Shown piece by piece: positions 25,597-34,147 of a stretch of DNA of 64,000 nucleotides. The stretch lies in assembly GCF_009498455.1 (NCBI RefSeq), contig NZ_CP045644.1, positions 1,240,001 to 1,304,000 of the forward strand, written 5' to 3'. Numbering within the stretch: the first letter of the stretch is position 1; each line of letters starts with the position of its first letter. The position numbers and the translations under genes are program-made. Below the pieces are notes generated by a model. It was not told the DNA's origin, searched no databases, and saw only the letters and a list, made by a program, of their open reading frames with translations. Origin of the DNA: Variovorax paradoxus. GTDB taxonomy: Bacteria > Pseudomonadota > Gammaproteobacteria > Burkholderiales > Burkholderiaceae_C.

Positions 25597-27333
25597 ATGA
25601 CCACGCCCACCGACCCGACCCCCAAGCGCTTCCGCTCCGCCACCATCCGCGAGGGCACGATCCGCGCGACCACGCGCAGCTTCCTGCACGCGCTGGGGCA
25701 GGACGACGAGGACATCGCGCGCCCGCACGTCGGCGTGTTCCACACGGGCGGCGAGATGAGCCCGTGCAACCTCAACCTGCGCGAGCAGGCGCAGCACGCC
25801 AAGACCGGCATCTACGCGGGCGGCGGCACGCCGCACGAATGCCCGGTGGTGTCGGTGAGCGACGGCCTGACGATGGCGCATTCGGGCATGCGCTTCTCGC
25901 TGATCTCGCGCGAACTCATCGCCGACAGCGTGGAAGCGTCCACGCGCGGCCACCAGTGGGACGGCATCTTCGCCATCGGCGCCTGCGACAAGAACCTGCC
26001 GGGGCTGATGATGGGCATGGTCCGCTGCAACGTGCCCAGCGTGTTCGTGCATGGTGGCTCGGCTTTGCCCGGGCAGATGCCCGGTCCCGATGGCCGCGAC
26101 CTCAACGTGGTCGACACCTACGAGACCATCGGCAAGGTGCTGGCCGGCACCGCCACGCACGACGAACTCGACGCCATGAGCCGCGCCTGCCTGCCCACGG
26201 CCGGCGCCTGCGCGGGGCAGTTCACGGCCAACACGATGGGCATGGTGTCGGAGGCGCTGGGCCTGGCGCCCATCGGCTCGAGCATGGTGCCGGCGGTGTT
26301 CAGCGAGCGCGCGCCGCTGATGCGCCGCGCCGCGAAACAGCTCATGAAAGCGGTGCTGGGCGATGGCCCGCTGCCGCGCGATGTCGTGACGCGCAAGGCA
26401 CTCGAGAACGCCTGTGCCGTGGTCTCGGCCACGGGCGGCTCGACCAACGCGGCGCTGCACCTGCCGGCCATTGCGCACGAGGCGGGCATCAAGTTCCACC
26501 TGGACGACGTGGCCGAAATCTTCGCGCGCACGCCGCTCATTGCCGACCTGCGTCCGGGCGGCCAGTACCTGGCGCGCGACGTGTACTACATCGGCGGTGC
26601 GGGCGTGATCCTGCGCACGCTGCTCGAGCAAGGCTTCCTGCACGGCGACGCCCTCACCTTCACCGGCCGCACGCTGGCCGAGGAAGTGGCCGACGCCGCC
26701 GCGCCCGATGGTCGCGTGGTGCGCGCAGCGGGCAACCCGATCACGCGCGACGGCGGGCTGGCGGTGCTCAAGGGCAACCTCTGCCCCGATGGCGCGCTGC
26801 TCAAGACGGCCGGGCTGCAGACGCTGGTGCACCGCGGCCCGGCGCGCGTCTTCAACTCGGAAGAAGAAGCGCAGGCGGCGGTGCAGAACCGCCGCTACGA
26901 AGCGGGCGACGTGATCGTCATCCGCAACGAAGGCCCCAAGGGCAGTCCCGGCATGCGCGAGATGCTGGGCATCACCGCGCTGCTCTACGGCCAGGGCATG
27001 GGCGACAAGGTGGCGCTGCTCACCGACGGGCGTTTTTCGGGCGCCACGCGCGGCCTGTGCATCGGCTACGCGGGGCCCGAGGCGGCCGACGGCGGGCCGA
27101 TTGCGGTGCTGCGCGACGGCGACATGGTGGCCATCGATGCACGCGCCGCGGCGCGCAGCATTTCGGTCGAACTGAGCGCCGAAGAAATCGCCTCACGGCT
27201 GGCCGGACGTGAGGTAAACGCGGGGGTGGTGCACGGTGGTTTGTTGGAAAAATACGCGCTCACCGTGCGCCCTGCCCACCAGGGCGCCGTGACCCACTCG
27301 GGCGCGGTCACCTGGCTGCGCGACGAGTCGTGA
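25597..27333 (+). CDS. IlvD/Edd family dehydratase
   Basis: The 578-residue protein carries the iron-sulfur dehydratase signatures: [13 protein letters not shown] with the first cluster Cys, [25 protein letters not shown] and, near the end, [16 protein letters not shown]. Members dehydrate 2,3-dihydroxy acids, either dihydroxyisovalerate (IlvD) or sugar acids such as 6-phosphogluconate, arabonate and xylonate. Location at the end of a catabolic cluster, followed by a class II aldolase gene, makes a sugar-acid or related 2,3-dihydroxy acid more likely than housekeeping valine synthesis. Which acid cannot be read from the sequence. Confidence 0.85.
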   Translation: MTTPTDPTPKRFRSATIREGTIRATTRSFLHALGQDDEDIARPHVGVFHTGGEMSPCNLNLREQAQHAKTGIYAGGGTPHECPVVSVSDGLTMAHSGMRFSLISRELIADSVEASTRGHQWDGIFAIGACDKNLPGLMMGMVRCNVPSVFVHGGSALPGQMPGPDGRDLNVVDTYETIGKVLAGTATHDELDAMSRACLPTAGACAGQFTANTMGMVSEALGLAPIGSSMVPAVFSERAPLMRRAAKQLMKAVLGDGPLPRDVVTRKALENACAVVSATGGSTNAALHLPAIAHEAGIKFHLDDVAEIFARTPLIADLRPGGQYLARDVYYIGGAGVILRTLLEQGFLHGDALTFTGRTLAEEVADAAAPDGRVVRAAGNPITRDGGLAVLKGNLCPDGALLKTAGLQTLVHRGPARVFNSEEEAQAAVQNRRYEAGDVIVIRNEGPKGSPGMREMLGITALLYGQGMGDKVALLTDGRFSGATRGLCIGYAGPEAADGGPIAVLRDGDMVAIDARAAARSISVELSAEEIASRLAGREVNAGVVHGGLLEKYALTVRPAHQGAVTHSGAVTWLRDES

Positions 27334-27370
27334 TCCTGCTCCCTCCTCACCCTCCAGAAAAGAGACAGAC

Positions 27371-28363
27371 ATGACCTTCACCCGCCGCCACATGCTGCAG
27401 TCCACCGGCGCTTCGGCGCTGCTTGCCAGCCTCGGCCAGCAGGCCTTTGCGCAGGCTGCCGCGCTCGAGAACGCGACCATCGTCACCGGCTTTGCGGCCG
27501 GCGGCACCTCGGACACCACCTGCCGGCGCATCGCGCTGAAGCTGAGCCCCGACTACGCCAAGACCGCCGTGGTCGAGAACCGCACCGGCGCGGGCGGCCA
27601 GATTGCCGTGAGCTATGTGAAAGGCCGTCCGGCCGACGGCACCACCATCCTGCAGACGCCCACGTCGATCCTCACGATCTATCCGCACATCTACAAGAAG
27701 CTGCCGTACGACCCGATGGTCGACCTCACGCCCGTGAGCCTGGCCTGCATCTTCGACTTCGGCTTCGCGGTCGGTCCGGCCGTGCCGGCCACCGTCAAGA
27801 CGGTGCCCGAGTTCCTCGCCTGGGCCAAGGCCAACCCGGCCGGCGCCAACTACGGCTCGCCGGCCGCGGGTTCCACGCCGCACTTCATCGGCGCGCTGCT
27901 GGGCAAGCAAGGCGGCGTCGAGCTCAAGCACGCGGCCTACCGCGGCACGCAGCCGGCCATGCTCGACCTGCTGGGCGGCAACATCTCGGCGGTGTCGGGC
28001 CCCATCGGCGACATCACGCAGCATCTGCAATCGGGCAAGGTGCGCATCCTGGGCGTGTCGGGTGCCAAGCGCAACCGCTTCGCGCCCGATGTGCCCACTT
28101 TCGGCGAGCAGGGCATCAAGAACATGGCGCACAGCGAATGGTTCGCCTTCTTCCTGCCGGCCAAGGCCTCGCCCGAACTGGTCACGAAGCTCAACACGGC
28201 GATGAAGAACGCGCTCGCGCAGAAGGACGTGATCGACGGCCTCGGCACCTTCGGCCTGGAAGCCATGTCTTCCACGCCTGCCGAGCTGGGCGATCTGTTG
28301 AAGAAGGACACCGCCAAGTGGGCGCCGATCGTCAAGGAAGTCGGCTTCACGGCTGAAGGTTGA
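27371..28363 (+). CDS. Bug-family (TctC) periplasmic substrate-binding protein, copy 3
   Basis: The 330-residue protein begins with a signal peptide (RRHMLQSTGASALLASLGQQAFAQ). It has ATIVTGFAAGGTSDTTCRRIA, VVENRTGAGGQIAVSYVKG, KHAAYRGTQPAMLDLLGGNIS and the usual C-terminal region. It diverges more from the other two than they do from each other; the proline of the common HIPYKG motif is replaced, giving HAAYRG. Placement between the IlvD-family dehydratase and the class II aldolase suggests the ligand is a substrate of those enzymes. No permease genes accompany it. Confidence 0.88.
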   Translation: MTFTRRHMLQSTGASALLASLGQQAFAQAAALENATIVTGFAAGGTSDTTCRRIALKLSPDYAKTAVVENRTGAGGQIAVSYVKGRPADGTTILQTPTSILTIYPHIYKKLPYDPMVDLTPVSLACIFDFGFAVGPAVPATVKTVPEFLAWAKANPAGANYGSPAAGSTPHFIGALLGKQGGVELKHAAYRGTQPAMLDLLGGNISAVSGPIGDITQHLQSGKVRILGVSGAKRNRFAPDVPTFGEQGIKNMAHSEWFAFFLPAKASPELVTKLNTAMKNALAQKDVIDGLGTFGLEAMSSTPAELGDLLKKDTAKWAPIVKEVGFTAEG

Positions 28364-28381
28364 TCACATGAAGGAACTGCC

Positions 28382-29173
28382 ATGAACACACTCGCCACCA
28401 CTGCGCCGTCGGCGCTGGTCCATCCCTCGATCCATCCCGACGAGCGCGCCGCGCGCGAAGAGCTCGCGGCCTGCTATCGCGTGTTCGCGATGCTGGGCTG
28501 GGTCGAGATGATCTACAACCACATCACGGTGCGGCTGCCCGACAGCGTGACGGGTGGCGAGAAGCAGTTCCTCATCAACCCCTTCGGCCTGCACTACAGC
28601 GAGGTGACGGCCAGCAACCTCGTAAAGATCGACCTGCAAGGCAAGGTGCTCGACGGTTCGACGCACGCGGTGAACCCGGCCGGCTTCGTGGTGCACGCGG
28701 CCATCCACGACGGCCTGCCCGGCGCGCACTGCGTGATGCACACGCACACCACGGCCGGCGTGGCCGTGGCCTGCCTGCAGGGCGGCCTGCAGCAGACCAA
28801 TTTCTATACCGCCCAACTGCACGGCATGGTGGCGTACCACGACTTCGAGGGCATCACGATCCATGCCGACGAAGGCCCGCGCCTCTTGAAGAGCATCGGC
28901 GACCGCAACGCGGTGATCCTGCGCAACCACGGCCTGCTGGCCTGGGGCCAGACGCTGCCGCAGACCTTCGCGATCCTGTGGACGCTGCAACGCGCCTGCG
29001 AGATCCAGATGGCGACCTTCTCGATGGGCGCTGCGATTCCGGTGAGCGAAGAGATTGCGCAGCGCTGCACGCGCGACGCACTGCAGTTCAGCCCCGCGCA
29101 TGGCGCCGGGCAGGACGTGTTCAATGCACTGGTGCGGCAAGTGGACCGCATCGACCCAAGCTACCGCAACTGA
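28382..29173 (+). CDS. class II aldolase/adducin family protein
   Basis: The 263-residue protein has the class II aldolase fold motifs: GWVEMIYNHITVRLPD, FLINPFGLHYSEVTASNLVKID, the zinc-binding HAAIHDGLPGAHCVMHTHTTAG and ILRNHGLLAWG. Members either cleave sugar phosphates such as fuculose-1-phosphate or act on small hydroxy acids, and several branches have no known enzyme activity. It is 18 bases downstream of the third binding-protein gene and 13 bases upstream of the reductase gene, so co-transcription is likely. Activity is not predictable. Confidence 0.85.
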   Translation: MNTLATTAPSALVHPSIHPDERAAREELAACYRVFAMLGWVEMIYNHITVRLPDSVTGGEKQFLINPFGLHYSEVTASNLVKIDLQGKVLDGSTHAVNPAGFVVHAAIHDGLPGAHCVMHTHTTAGVAVACLQGGLQQTNFYTAQLHGMVAYHDFEGITIHADEGPRLLKSIGDRNAVILRNHGLLAWGQTLPQTFAILWTLQRACEIQMATFSMGAAIPVSEEIAQRCTRDALQFSPAHGAGQDVFNALVRQVDRIDPSYRN

Positions 29174-29186
29174 GGCGCCTGTTCCC

Positions 29187-30164
29187 ATGAAGATTTGCAT
29201 TTACGGCGCCGGCGCGATCGGCGGATGGATCGGCGTCGGCCTTGCACAGGCAGGCCAGCGTCTCAACGTGGTGGCGCGCGGCGCCACGCTCGACGCGCTG
29301 CAGAAGGACGGCCTCTCGCTCATGCGCGGCGAAGTGCGCACGCGCGTGCCGGTGAACGCGGTGGCCGACCCCGAGGCAATCGGTGTTCAAGACCTGGTGG
29401 TGATCGCCGTGAAGGCGCCCGCGCTGGCCGGCGTGGCCGAACGCATCGGGCCGCTGATCGGGCCCGACACGATCGTGCTGGTCGCGATGAACGGCGTGCC
29501 GTGGTGGTTCCTCGAAGGCGGCTTCGGCGGCGAGATCACGGGGCATCGCCTCGCGGCCGTCGACCCCGAAGGCGCGATTGCCAAGGCCATTCCGTCGCGC
29601 AACGTGATTGGCTGCGTGGTGCACGCGAGCTGCTCGCTCGACGGGCCGGGCGTGGTGCGGCACCACTTCGGCAACGGGCTGATCGTGGGCGAGCCTTCGG
29701 GCGAGGCCACGTCGCGCGTGCAGAAGCTGGTGGAGCTGCTGAAAAGCACGGGCATCGACACCACGCTGTCGCCGCAGATCCAGAAGGACGTGTGGTTCAA
29801 GCTGTGGGGCAACATGACGGTGAACCCGATCAGCGCGCTCACGGGTGCCACCACCGACCTGATCATGGGCGACGACTACGTGCGCGGTTTCATCTCGGCG
29901 GTGATGCTCGAGGCCAAGGAGATCGGCCGGCGCATCGGCATCGAGATCACGCAGAGTCCCGAAGACCGGCACGCGGTGACGATGAAGCTCGGCGCGTTCA
30001 AGACCTCGATGCTGCAGGACGTGGAAGCGGGCCGTTCGGTCGAGCTCGACGCGCTTGTCACCGTGGTCCGCGAACTCGGCGAACTGACGGGTGTGGCCAC
30101 GCCGTTCACGGATGCGCTGCTGGGGTTGGCGCGGCTGCGGACGCGGCAGCTCGGGTTGTACTGA
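29187..30164 (+). CDS. ketopantoate reductase (PanE/ApbA) family dehydrogenase
   Basis: The 325-residue protein starts MKICIYGAGAIGGWIGVGLAQAG, an NADP-binding Rossmann motif. It contains DLVVIAVKAPALAGV, VAMNGVPWWFLEGG and DVWFKLWGNMTVNPISALTGA with the conserved catalytic Lys and Asn. PanE makes pantoate, but many paralogues in catabolic clusters reduce other 2-oxo acids. As last gene of this rightward series it probably works with the dehydratase and aldolase. The ATG at 29187 is used because the Rossmann strand starts at once; longer in-frame starts run into the preceding gene. Confidence 0.85.
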   Translation: MKICIYGAGAIGGWIGVGLAQAGQRLNVVARGATLDALQKDGLSLMRGEVRTRVPVNAVADPEAIGVQDLVVIAVKAPALAGVAERIGPLIGPDTIVLVAMNGVPWWFLEGGFGGEITGHRLAAVDPEGAIAKAIPSRNVIGCVVHASCSLDGPGVVRHHFGNGLIVGEPSGEATSRVQKLVELLKSTGIDTTLSPQIQKDVWFKLWGNMTVNPISALTGATTDLIMGDDYVRGFISAVMLEAKEIGRRIGIEITQSPEDRHAVTMKLGAFKTSMLQDVEAGRSVELDALVTVVRELGELTGVATPFTDALLGLARLRTRQLGLY

Positions 30165-30180
30165 GCGGACTGCCGCTGAC

Positions 30181-30975
30181 TTACCAGCGCTTTTCGGGCG
30201 CGGCGGCGATGAACTTGGTGCAGGCCTCCACGGCCTTCGCGCGCTCTTCGCGCAGCAGTTGCCAGTTGTCGGCCTGCCACCGCGCCCACGCAACCGCCTC
30301 CGACTGGTAGCGGCATTCGATCGGCGGGCGCATGAAGCCGGGGCGCCCCAGGTCGGCGCCGAACTTGAGGCGGAACAGCTCGTCCGATCCCAGCAGGTTT
30401 TCGTAGACGAGGTGCCACGGCCCCGGGAGCAGCAGGGTGTCGGCTTCCTTCGGAATCTGGCGCGCCGCCTCGATCTCCTCGGGCGTGGAACCGTCCGTCA
30501 AGGCGGTGGCCAACGCGGCCTCGGCGCGCTTCCGGTAGATATCGGTGGCGACCTTGCTCAAGGCGTCGTTGAGTTCGCTCATGGCGGGGTTGACGCCCAG
30601 CGGGTCGTCCTTGAGTTCCTCGAGCGTGGTGCCGCCCAGGTCGTCTTTCGAGAAGCCTTGCGCACCCACGCCGCCCGAAAGCACCGCGAACGCGACGTTC
30701 AGCGCGACCTGTCCGGCGACGTTGTTGATCGTGTTCTCTCGGCGCACCACCCGCAGGTGCTCGATGCCGGGCTTGTAGGTGCCGCGGTTGAAGCGCAGAC
30801 GGGTTTGCAGGGGTGCGGCGGGTGCTGCTTCGGCGGGTGCTGAAGCTGCGGCCATGGGTTGTGGCGCGGGCGCTTCGGTCTGGGCCTGCGCCGAGAAGCC
30901 GGCGATGGCCAGTGCCAGGCCGAGGGCATGCCGTGCGGCACGCGACGGCGTTCGTTTCTTCGTCGAATGAATCAT
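30181..30975 (-). CDS. hypothetical exported protein
   Basis: The 264-residue protein has a signal peptide (ARHALGLALAIAGFSAQAQ) followed by about 25 residues of Ala/Pro-rich linker. A domain of roughly 200 residues comes next, including RLRFNRGTYKPGIEHLRVVRRENTINN, GFSKDDLGGTTLEELKDD and WHLVYENLLGSDELFRLKFGADLG. I do not recognise the family. The start at 30975 is selected because it gives a proper signal peptide; the longer open frame upstream runs through a repeat element. It converges on the PanE-family gene with 16 bases between stops. Confidence 0.7.
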   Translation of the reverse strand: MIHSTKKRTPSRAARHALGLALAIAGFSAQAQTEAPAPQPMAAASAPAEAAPAAPLQTRLRFNRGTYKPGIEHLRVVRRENTINNVAGQVALNVAFAVLSGGVGAQGFSKDDLGGTTLEELKDDPLGVNPAMSELNDALSKVATDIYRKRAEAALATALTDGSTPEEIEAARQIPKEADTLLLPGPWHLVYENLLGSDELFRLKFGADLGRPGFMRPPIECRYQSEAVAWARWQADNWQLLREERAKAVEACTKFIAAAPEKRW

Positions 30976-31070
30976 GTGAGCTGTTTTCCTCCGGGGCGGA
31001 TTGTCTCCGGCGGGAGGCTCGGTTCTATCGACGATGTTCAGGGCGTGTGCACAGGCCACCGGGTACTTCC

Positions 31071-31260
31071 CTCCGCGAATGTCCTCCGGGCTTCGCCCTC
31101 CCCCTTGATTTCGCTGCGGGAAGCACCCAGTGTCCTGCGCACGGGACGCGGCGGTGGTGTGCGGCCGATCAACAGCCGCACTGCCCAAAGCTCACGTCGA
31201 TGGGGTGCCTTGCGCAGCGAAATCAAGGAGGAGCCCGAAGGGCGGGGGACATTCGCGGAG
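31071..31260. repeat. 190-bp imperfect inverted repeat (palindromic intergenic element)
   Basis: This element fills most of the 334-base space between 30975 and 31310, which holds no gene. The left arm at 31071-31129 and the right arm at 31202-31260 are about 80 percent complementary, with exact runs such as CTCCGCGAATGTCC and CCTTGATTTCGCTGCG. Each arm contains its own small hairpin (GGGCTTCGCCC and its counterpart). Near the centre GTGCGGC at 31159-31165 pairs with GCCGCAC at 31175-31181 around a 9-base loop. The element could extrude as a branched cruciform or fold in RNA. It carries no transposase. Confidence 0.8.
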
Positions 31261-31309
31261 CAAGGCTCCCCGTCGGCGGGAGCGTCGCCCTGAACGTCAG
31301 CCGTTCAGT

Positions 31310-32023
31310 TCAACCAGCCAGCCCGACGTACACGTTCTGCACGTCGTCGTTCGCATCGATGGCGGCAAGGAAGGCTTCGACCTCTTCCAGGTCCGCAGCG
31401 CTCAGGCTCGCCGGGTCGATCGGATTCTTGGGCCGGTAGCCGAGCTTGGCCGACAGCACGGTGAAGCCCTGGGCCGGCAGTGCGCGGCTCACGAGGTCGA
31501 GGTCGGCGGCCTCGGTCAGGAACAGGGTGGTGCCGTCTTCGGCGCCCGGCTCGAAGTCTTGGGCGCCGGCTTCGATGGCGGCCACTTCGGCGTCTGCGTC
31601 CGGGGTGGCGGGTTCGGCTTCGATCATGCCGAGGTGGTCGAAGTCCCACGAGACCGAGCCGGAGGTGCCGAGCTGGCCCTTGCGGAACAGCACGCGCATT
31701 TCAGGTGCGGTGCGGTTCACGTTGTCGGTCAGGCACTCGACCATCACGGCCACGCGGTGCGGGGCGAAGCCCTCGTACATGACGTGGTCGAAGTGCACCG
31801 CCTCGCCCGTGAGGCCGGCGCCCTTCTTGATGGCGCGGTCGAGCGTGTCCTTCGGCATCGAGACCTTGCGGGCCTGCTCGACGACCAGCCGCAGCCGCGC
31901 GTTCGAGCCCGGATCGGCGCCGTTGCGCGCGGCGATCATGATTTCCTTGGCCAGCTTGCCGAACAGCCGGCCCTTGGCATTCGCGGCCACGTCCTTGTGC
32001 TTGGCTTTCCATTGCGCGCCCAT
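31310..32023 (-). CDS. YebC/PmpR family DNA-binding regulator
   Basis: The 237-residue protein starts [28 protein letters not shown], the YeeN-like variant of the TACO1/YebC start. It continues with [49 protein letters not shown] and the acidic C-terminal domain. Relatives are described as transcription regulators (PmpR) or as translation factors that relieve stalling at proline stretches. Which applies here is open. The ATG at 32023 is preferred to an upstream in-frame start because the family begins at this MGAQWK segment. Confidence 0.88.
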   Translation of the reverse strand: MGAQWKAKHKDVAANAKGRLFGKLAKEIMIAARNGADPGSNARLRLVVEQARKVSMPKDTLDRAIKKGAGLTGEAVHFDHVMYEGFAPHRVAVMVECLTDNVNRTAPEMRVLFRKGQLGTSGSVSWDFDHLGMIEAEPATPDADAEVAAIEAGAQDFEPGAEDGTTLFLTEAADLDLVSRALPAQGFTVLSAKLGYRPKNPIDPASLSAADLEEVEAFLAAIDANDDVQNVYVGLAG

Positions 32024-32143
32024 GTCTGCATTCCTTGGTGTTGTTGGGGGGCGGCGAAACGCCGCAGCCCCCGAGGATGCCACGAGCCGGAGGCCTCGCA
32101 CAGCGGGGCCCCTTCCATCGTCAGGGGGACCGGGTCGTGCGCG

Positions 32144-32878
32144 TCAGCCCTTTCGGGCGCCCGTGAGCACGCGCACCGCCTCGGGCAGCGAGTGGACCTG
32201 CGGCATGAAGTGATCGATGAGCGCGCCCAGCGCCACCGCGCAGACCACGGCGCCCAGCAGCGGCTTCCAGGTGAGCCGCACCGCCGCCATGAGCCAGCCT
32301 TCGCGCGCCACGCGCACCGCGGCGCGGGCCGACACATAAGAGAAGGCGACCTCGATCGCCACGGCCAGCAGCGCGTCCCAGCTGAAGTACAGCAGCACGA
32401 GCGAGCCCGCGCCGAGCACGACGGCCACGCACAGCAGGAAGATGGCGAGCACCGGCACGACGATGATGGCGCCCTCGTCGGCGCTGCCCGCGGCATCGAG
32501 TGCGCCGCCGGCCACGTCGGAGAGCGCGCTGCCGCCGTCGGCGGCGTCGGTCGCGGACCCTTGATCGCCGGTGCTGTCGATGCCCAGGTCCGCATCGGGC
32601 GGCTCGAACTCGGTGCGCCGCTCCACCAGCCGCTGCGCCCACCAGCGCAGCACGCACAGATACCCGACGTAGCCCACGCCGAGCGTGACGAGGTAGCGAA
32701 TGGCCAGCGACTCGACATGCAGCAGGTGCATCTGCAGCGCCGACACACCCCACATCAGGAGCAGCGTGAAAGTGCCGATCAGCAGGCCGTGCGTGCGCAG
32801 GCTGTGATCGCGGTGCAGGTCGCGTTCGACCTGGGTTTCCCACAGGCGCACGGAGCGCCAGTTGGAAAGAACCTTCAC
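32144..32878 (-). CDS. hypothetical integral membrane protein
   Basis: The 244-residue protein (GTG at 32878) has two hydrophobic segments near residues 33-50 and 60-77. An acidic, low-complexity loop rich in Asp, Gly, Ala and Ser (about residues 88-135) follows, then two or three more membrane segments and a basic C-terminus. No family signature is recognised. The start lies 2 bases after the alr stop, so it is translated from the alr transcript, which may mean a role at the envelope. Function unknown. Confidence 0.7.
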   Translation of the reverse strand: MKVLSNWRSVRLWETQVERDLHRDHSLRTHGLLIGTFTLLLMWGVSALQMHLLHVESLAIRYLVTLGVGYVGYLCVLRWWAQRLVERRTEFEPPDADLGIDSTGDQGSATDAADGGSALSDVAGGALDAAGSADEGAIIVVPVLAIFLLCVAVVLGAGSLVLLYFSWDALLAVAIEVAFSYVSARAAVRVAREGWLMAAVRLTWKPLLGAVVCAVALGALIDHFMPQVHSLPEAVRVLTGARKG

Positions 32879-32879
32879 G

Positions 32880-33977
32880 TCATTCGTCGGCGGGTGCGAA
32901 GGGCACCCGCGGCGCGACCGCGCACATGAGTTCGTAGCCGACGGTGCCGGCGGCCTGCGCCACCTCGTCGATCGGCAGCACCGCGCCGGTCAGGGCCGAG
33001 CGGCCCCACAGCGTGACTTCGGCGCCGAACTGCGCGTCGGGCACGGGCGTGAGGTCGACGGTGATCATGTCCATGCTCACGCGGCCCACCATGCGGGTGC
33101 GCACGCCGTTCACGAGCACCGGGGTCCCGGTGTCGCAGTGCCGCGGGTAGCCGTCGGCATAACCGACCGCCGCGATGCCGATGGTGAGCGGGCCCTCGGC
33201 CTTGAAGCGCGAGCCGTAGCCGATGGTGTCGCCGGCCTTCAGCGTCTGCACCGAGATGAGCCGGGTCGACAGCGTCATGGTCGGCTGCAGCTGCCAGTGC
33301 GCTGCGTCATGTTCCGGGAAGTCTGGGGCGCTGCCGTACAGCACGATGCCGGGGCGCACCCAGTCGCCGCGCGTGCGCGGCGCGTGGCGCAGCGTGGCCG
33401 CGCTGTTGGCAATGGAGCGCTCGCCGGGCAGGTCGCGCGTGGCGCGCTCGAACACCTCGAGCTGGTGCTCGACGCCGCGCGGGCCGTCGGCGTCGCTGAA
33501 GTGCGTCATGAGCGAGATCTCGTCGACCTGCGGGAGCGCGTTCAGGCGCGTCCAGGCCGAGCCGAAGCGCTCGGGCGTGAAGCCCAGGCGGTTCATGCCG
33601 GAGTTCATCTTCAGGAACACGCGCTGCGGCTTCAGGGTCTTGTGGGCCGCGAGCATGTCGATCTGCTCGTCGCAGTGCACCGAATGCCACAGGTCGAGCC
33701 GCGAGCACAGCTCCAGGTCGCGCGCATCGAACACCCCTTCGAGCAGCAGCACCGGGCCGCGCCAGCCCAGCGCGCGCACGCGCTCGGCCTCGGCCAGGTC
33801 GAGCAGCGCGAAGCCGTCGGCGCCGCGCAAGCCTTCGAAGACGCGCTCGATGCCGTGCCCGTAGGCATTGGCCTTGACCACGGCCCAGACGCGGGCGTCG
33901 AGCGCCGAACGGCGAACGCGGTCGAGGTTGTGGCGCAGGGCGGCGGTGTGGACGGTGGCAAGGATGGGGCGCGGCAT
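32880..33977 (-). CDS. alr: alanine racemase
   Basis: The 365-residue fold-type III PLP enzyme has the cofactor lysine Lys35 in [21 protein letters not shown], the catalytic Tyr region [23 protein letters not shown] and VTLWGRS. It converts L- to D-alanine for peptidoglycan. Size and motifs are normal. It is divergent from lplT across 170 bases and followed by the small membrane protein gene. Whether it is the biosynthetic (Alr) or catabolic (DadX) form cannot be decided; no dadA is nearby, favouring the biosynthetic role. Confidence 0.94.
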   Translation of the reverse strand: MPRPILATVHTAALRHNLDRVRRSALDARVWAVVKANAYGHGIERVFEGLRGADGFALLDLAEAERVRALGWRGPVLLLEGVFDARDLELCSRLDLWHSVHCDEQIDMLAAHKTLKPQRVFLKMNSGMNRLGFTPERFGSAWTRLNALPQVDEISLMTHFSDADGPRGVEHQLEVFERATRDLPGERSIANSAATLRHAPRTRGDWVRPGIVLYGSAPDFPEHDAAHWQLQPTMTLSTRLISVQTLKAGDTIGYGSRFKAEGPLTIGIAAVGYADGYPRHCDTGTPVLVNGVRTRMVGRVSMDMITVDLTPVPDAQFGAEVTLWGRSALTGAVLPIDEVAQAAGTVGYELMCAVAPRVPFAPADE

Positions 33978-34069
33978 GGGGGTGTTGGGGTGATTTCAGA
34001 CCACGTTTTAGCATCTTCGGGAATGGGGTCGAATCCCGTGGGGATGCCTGAATTCGCGTCGTACCCCCA

Positions 34070-34078
34070 TGCTATAAC
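34070..34078 (+). promoter_or_regulatory. possible extended -10 promoter for lplT
   Basis: TGCTATAAC is an extended -10 element (TGn followed by TATAAC) 70 bases before the lplT start, in the divergent alr-lplT space. The base at -35 is not a good match, which is common for extended -10 promoters. Confidence 0.4.
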
Positions 34079-34147
34079 CGCCCATTCGCGCCTGACGCGA
34101 CACTTTTTCACTACCGCCAGCAGACCCTCTGGCCAGCCAGCCCATCG

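Noticed and set aside
23896..26832. A nearly 1000-codon open frame on the minus strand opposite hpaH, hpaI and the IlvD-family gene
   Set aside because: Its translation is low-complexity (Arg, His, Gly, Ala) as expected of an antisense shadow in GC-rich DNA, while the plus strand encodes clearly conserved enzymes.
25597..27333. Reading the IlvD/Edd gene as the housekeeping ilvD of valine synthesis
   Set aside because: It lies in a catabolic cluster beside an aldolase and binding-protein gene. The family also covers sugar-acid dehydratases, so the symbol was left empty.
31071..31260. Insertion sequence or attachment site at the long inverted repeat
   Set aside because: There is no transposase or integrase frame, no flanking target duplication that I could see and no tRNA gene, so it is listed only as a repeat element.
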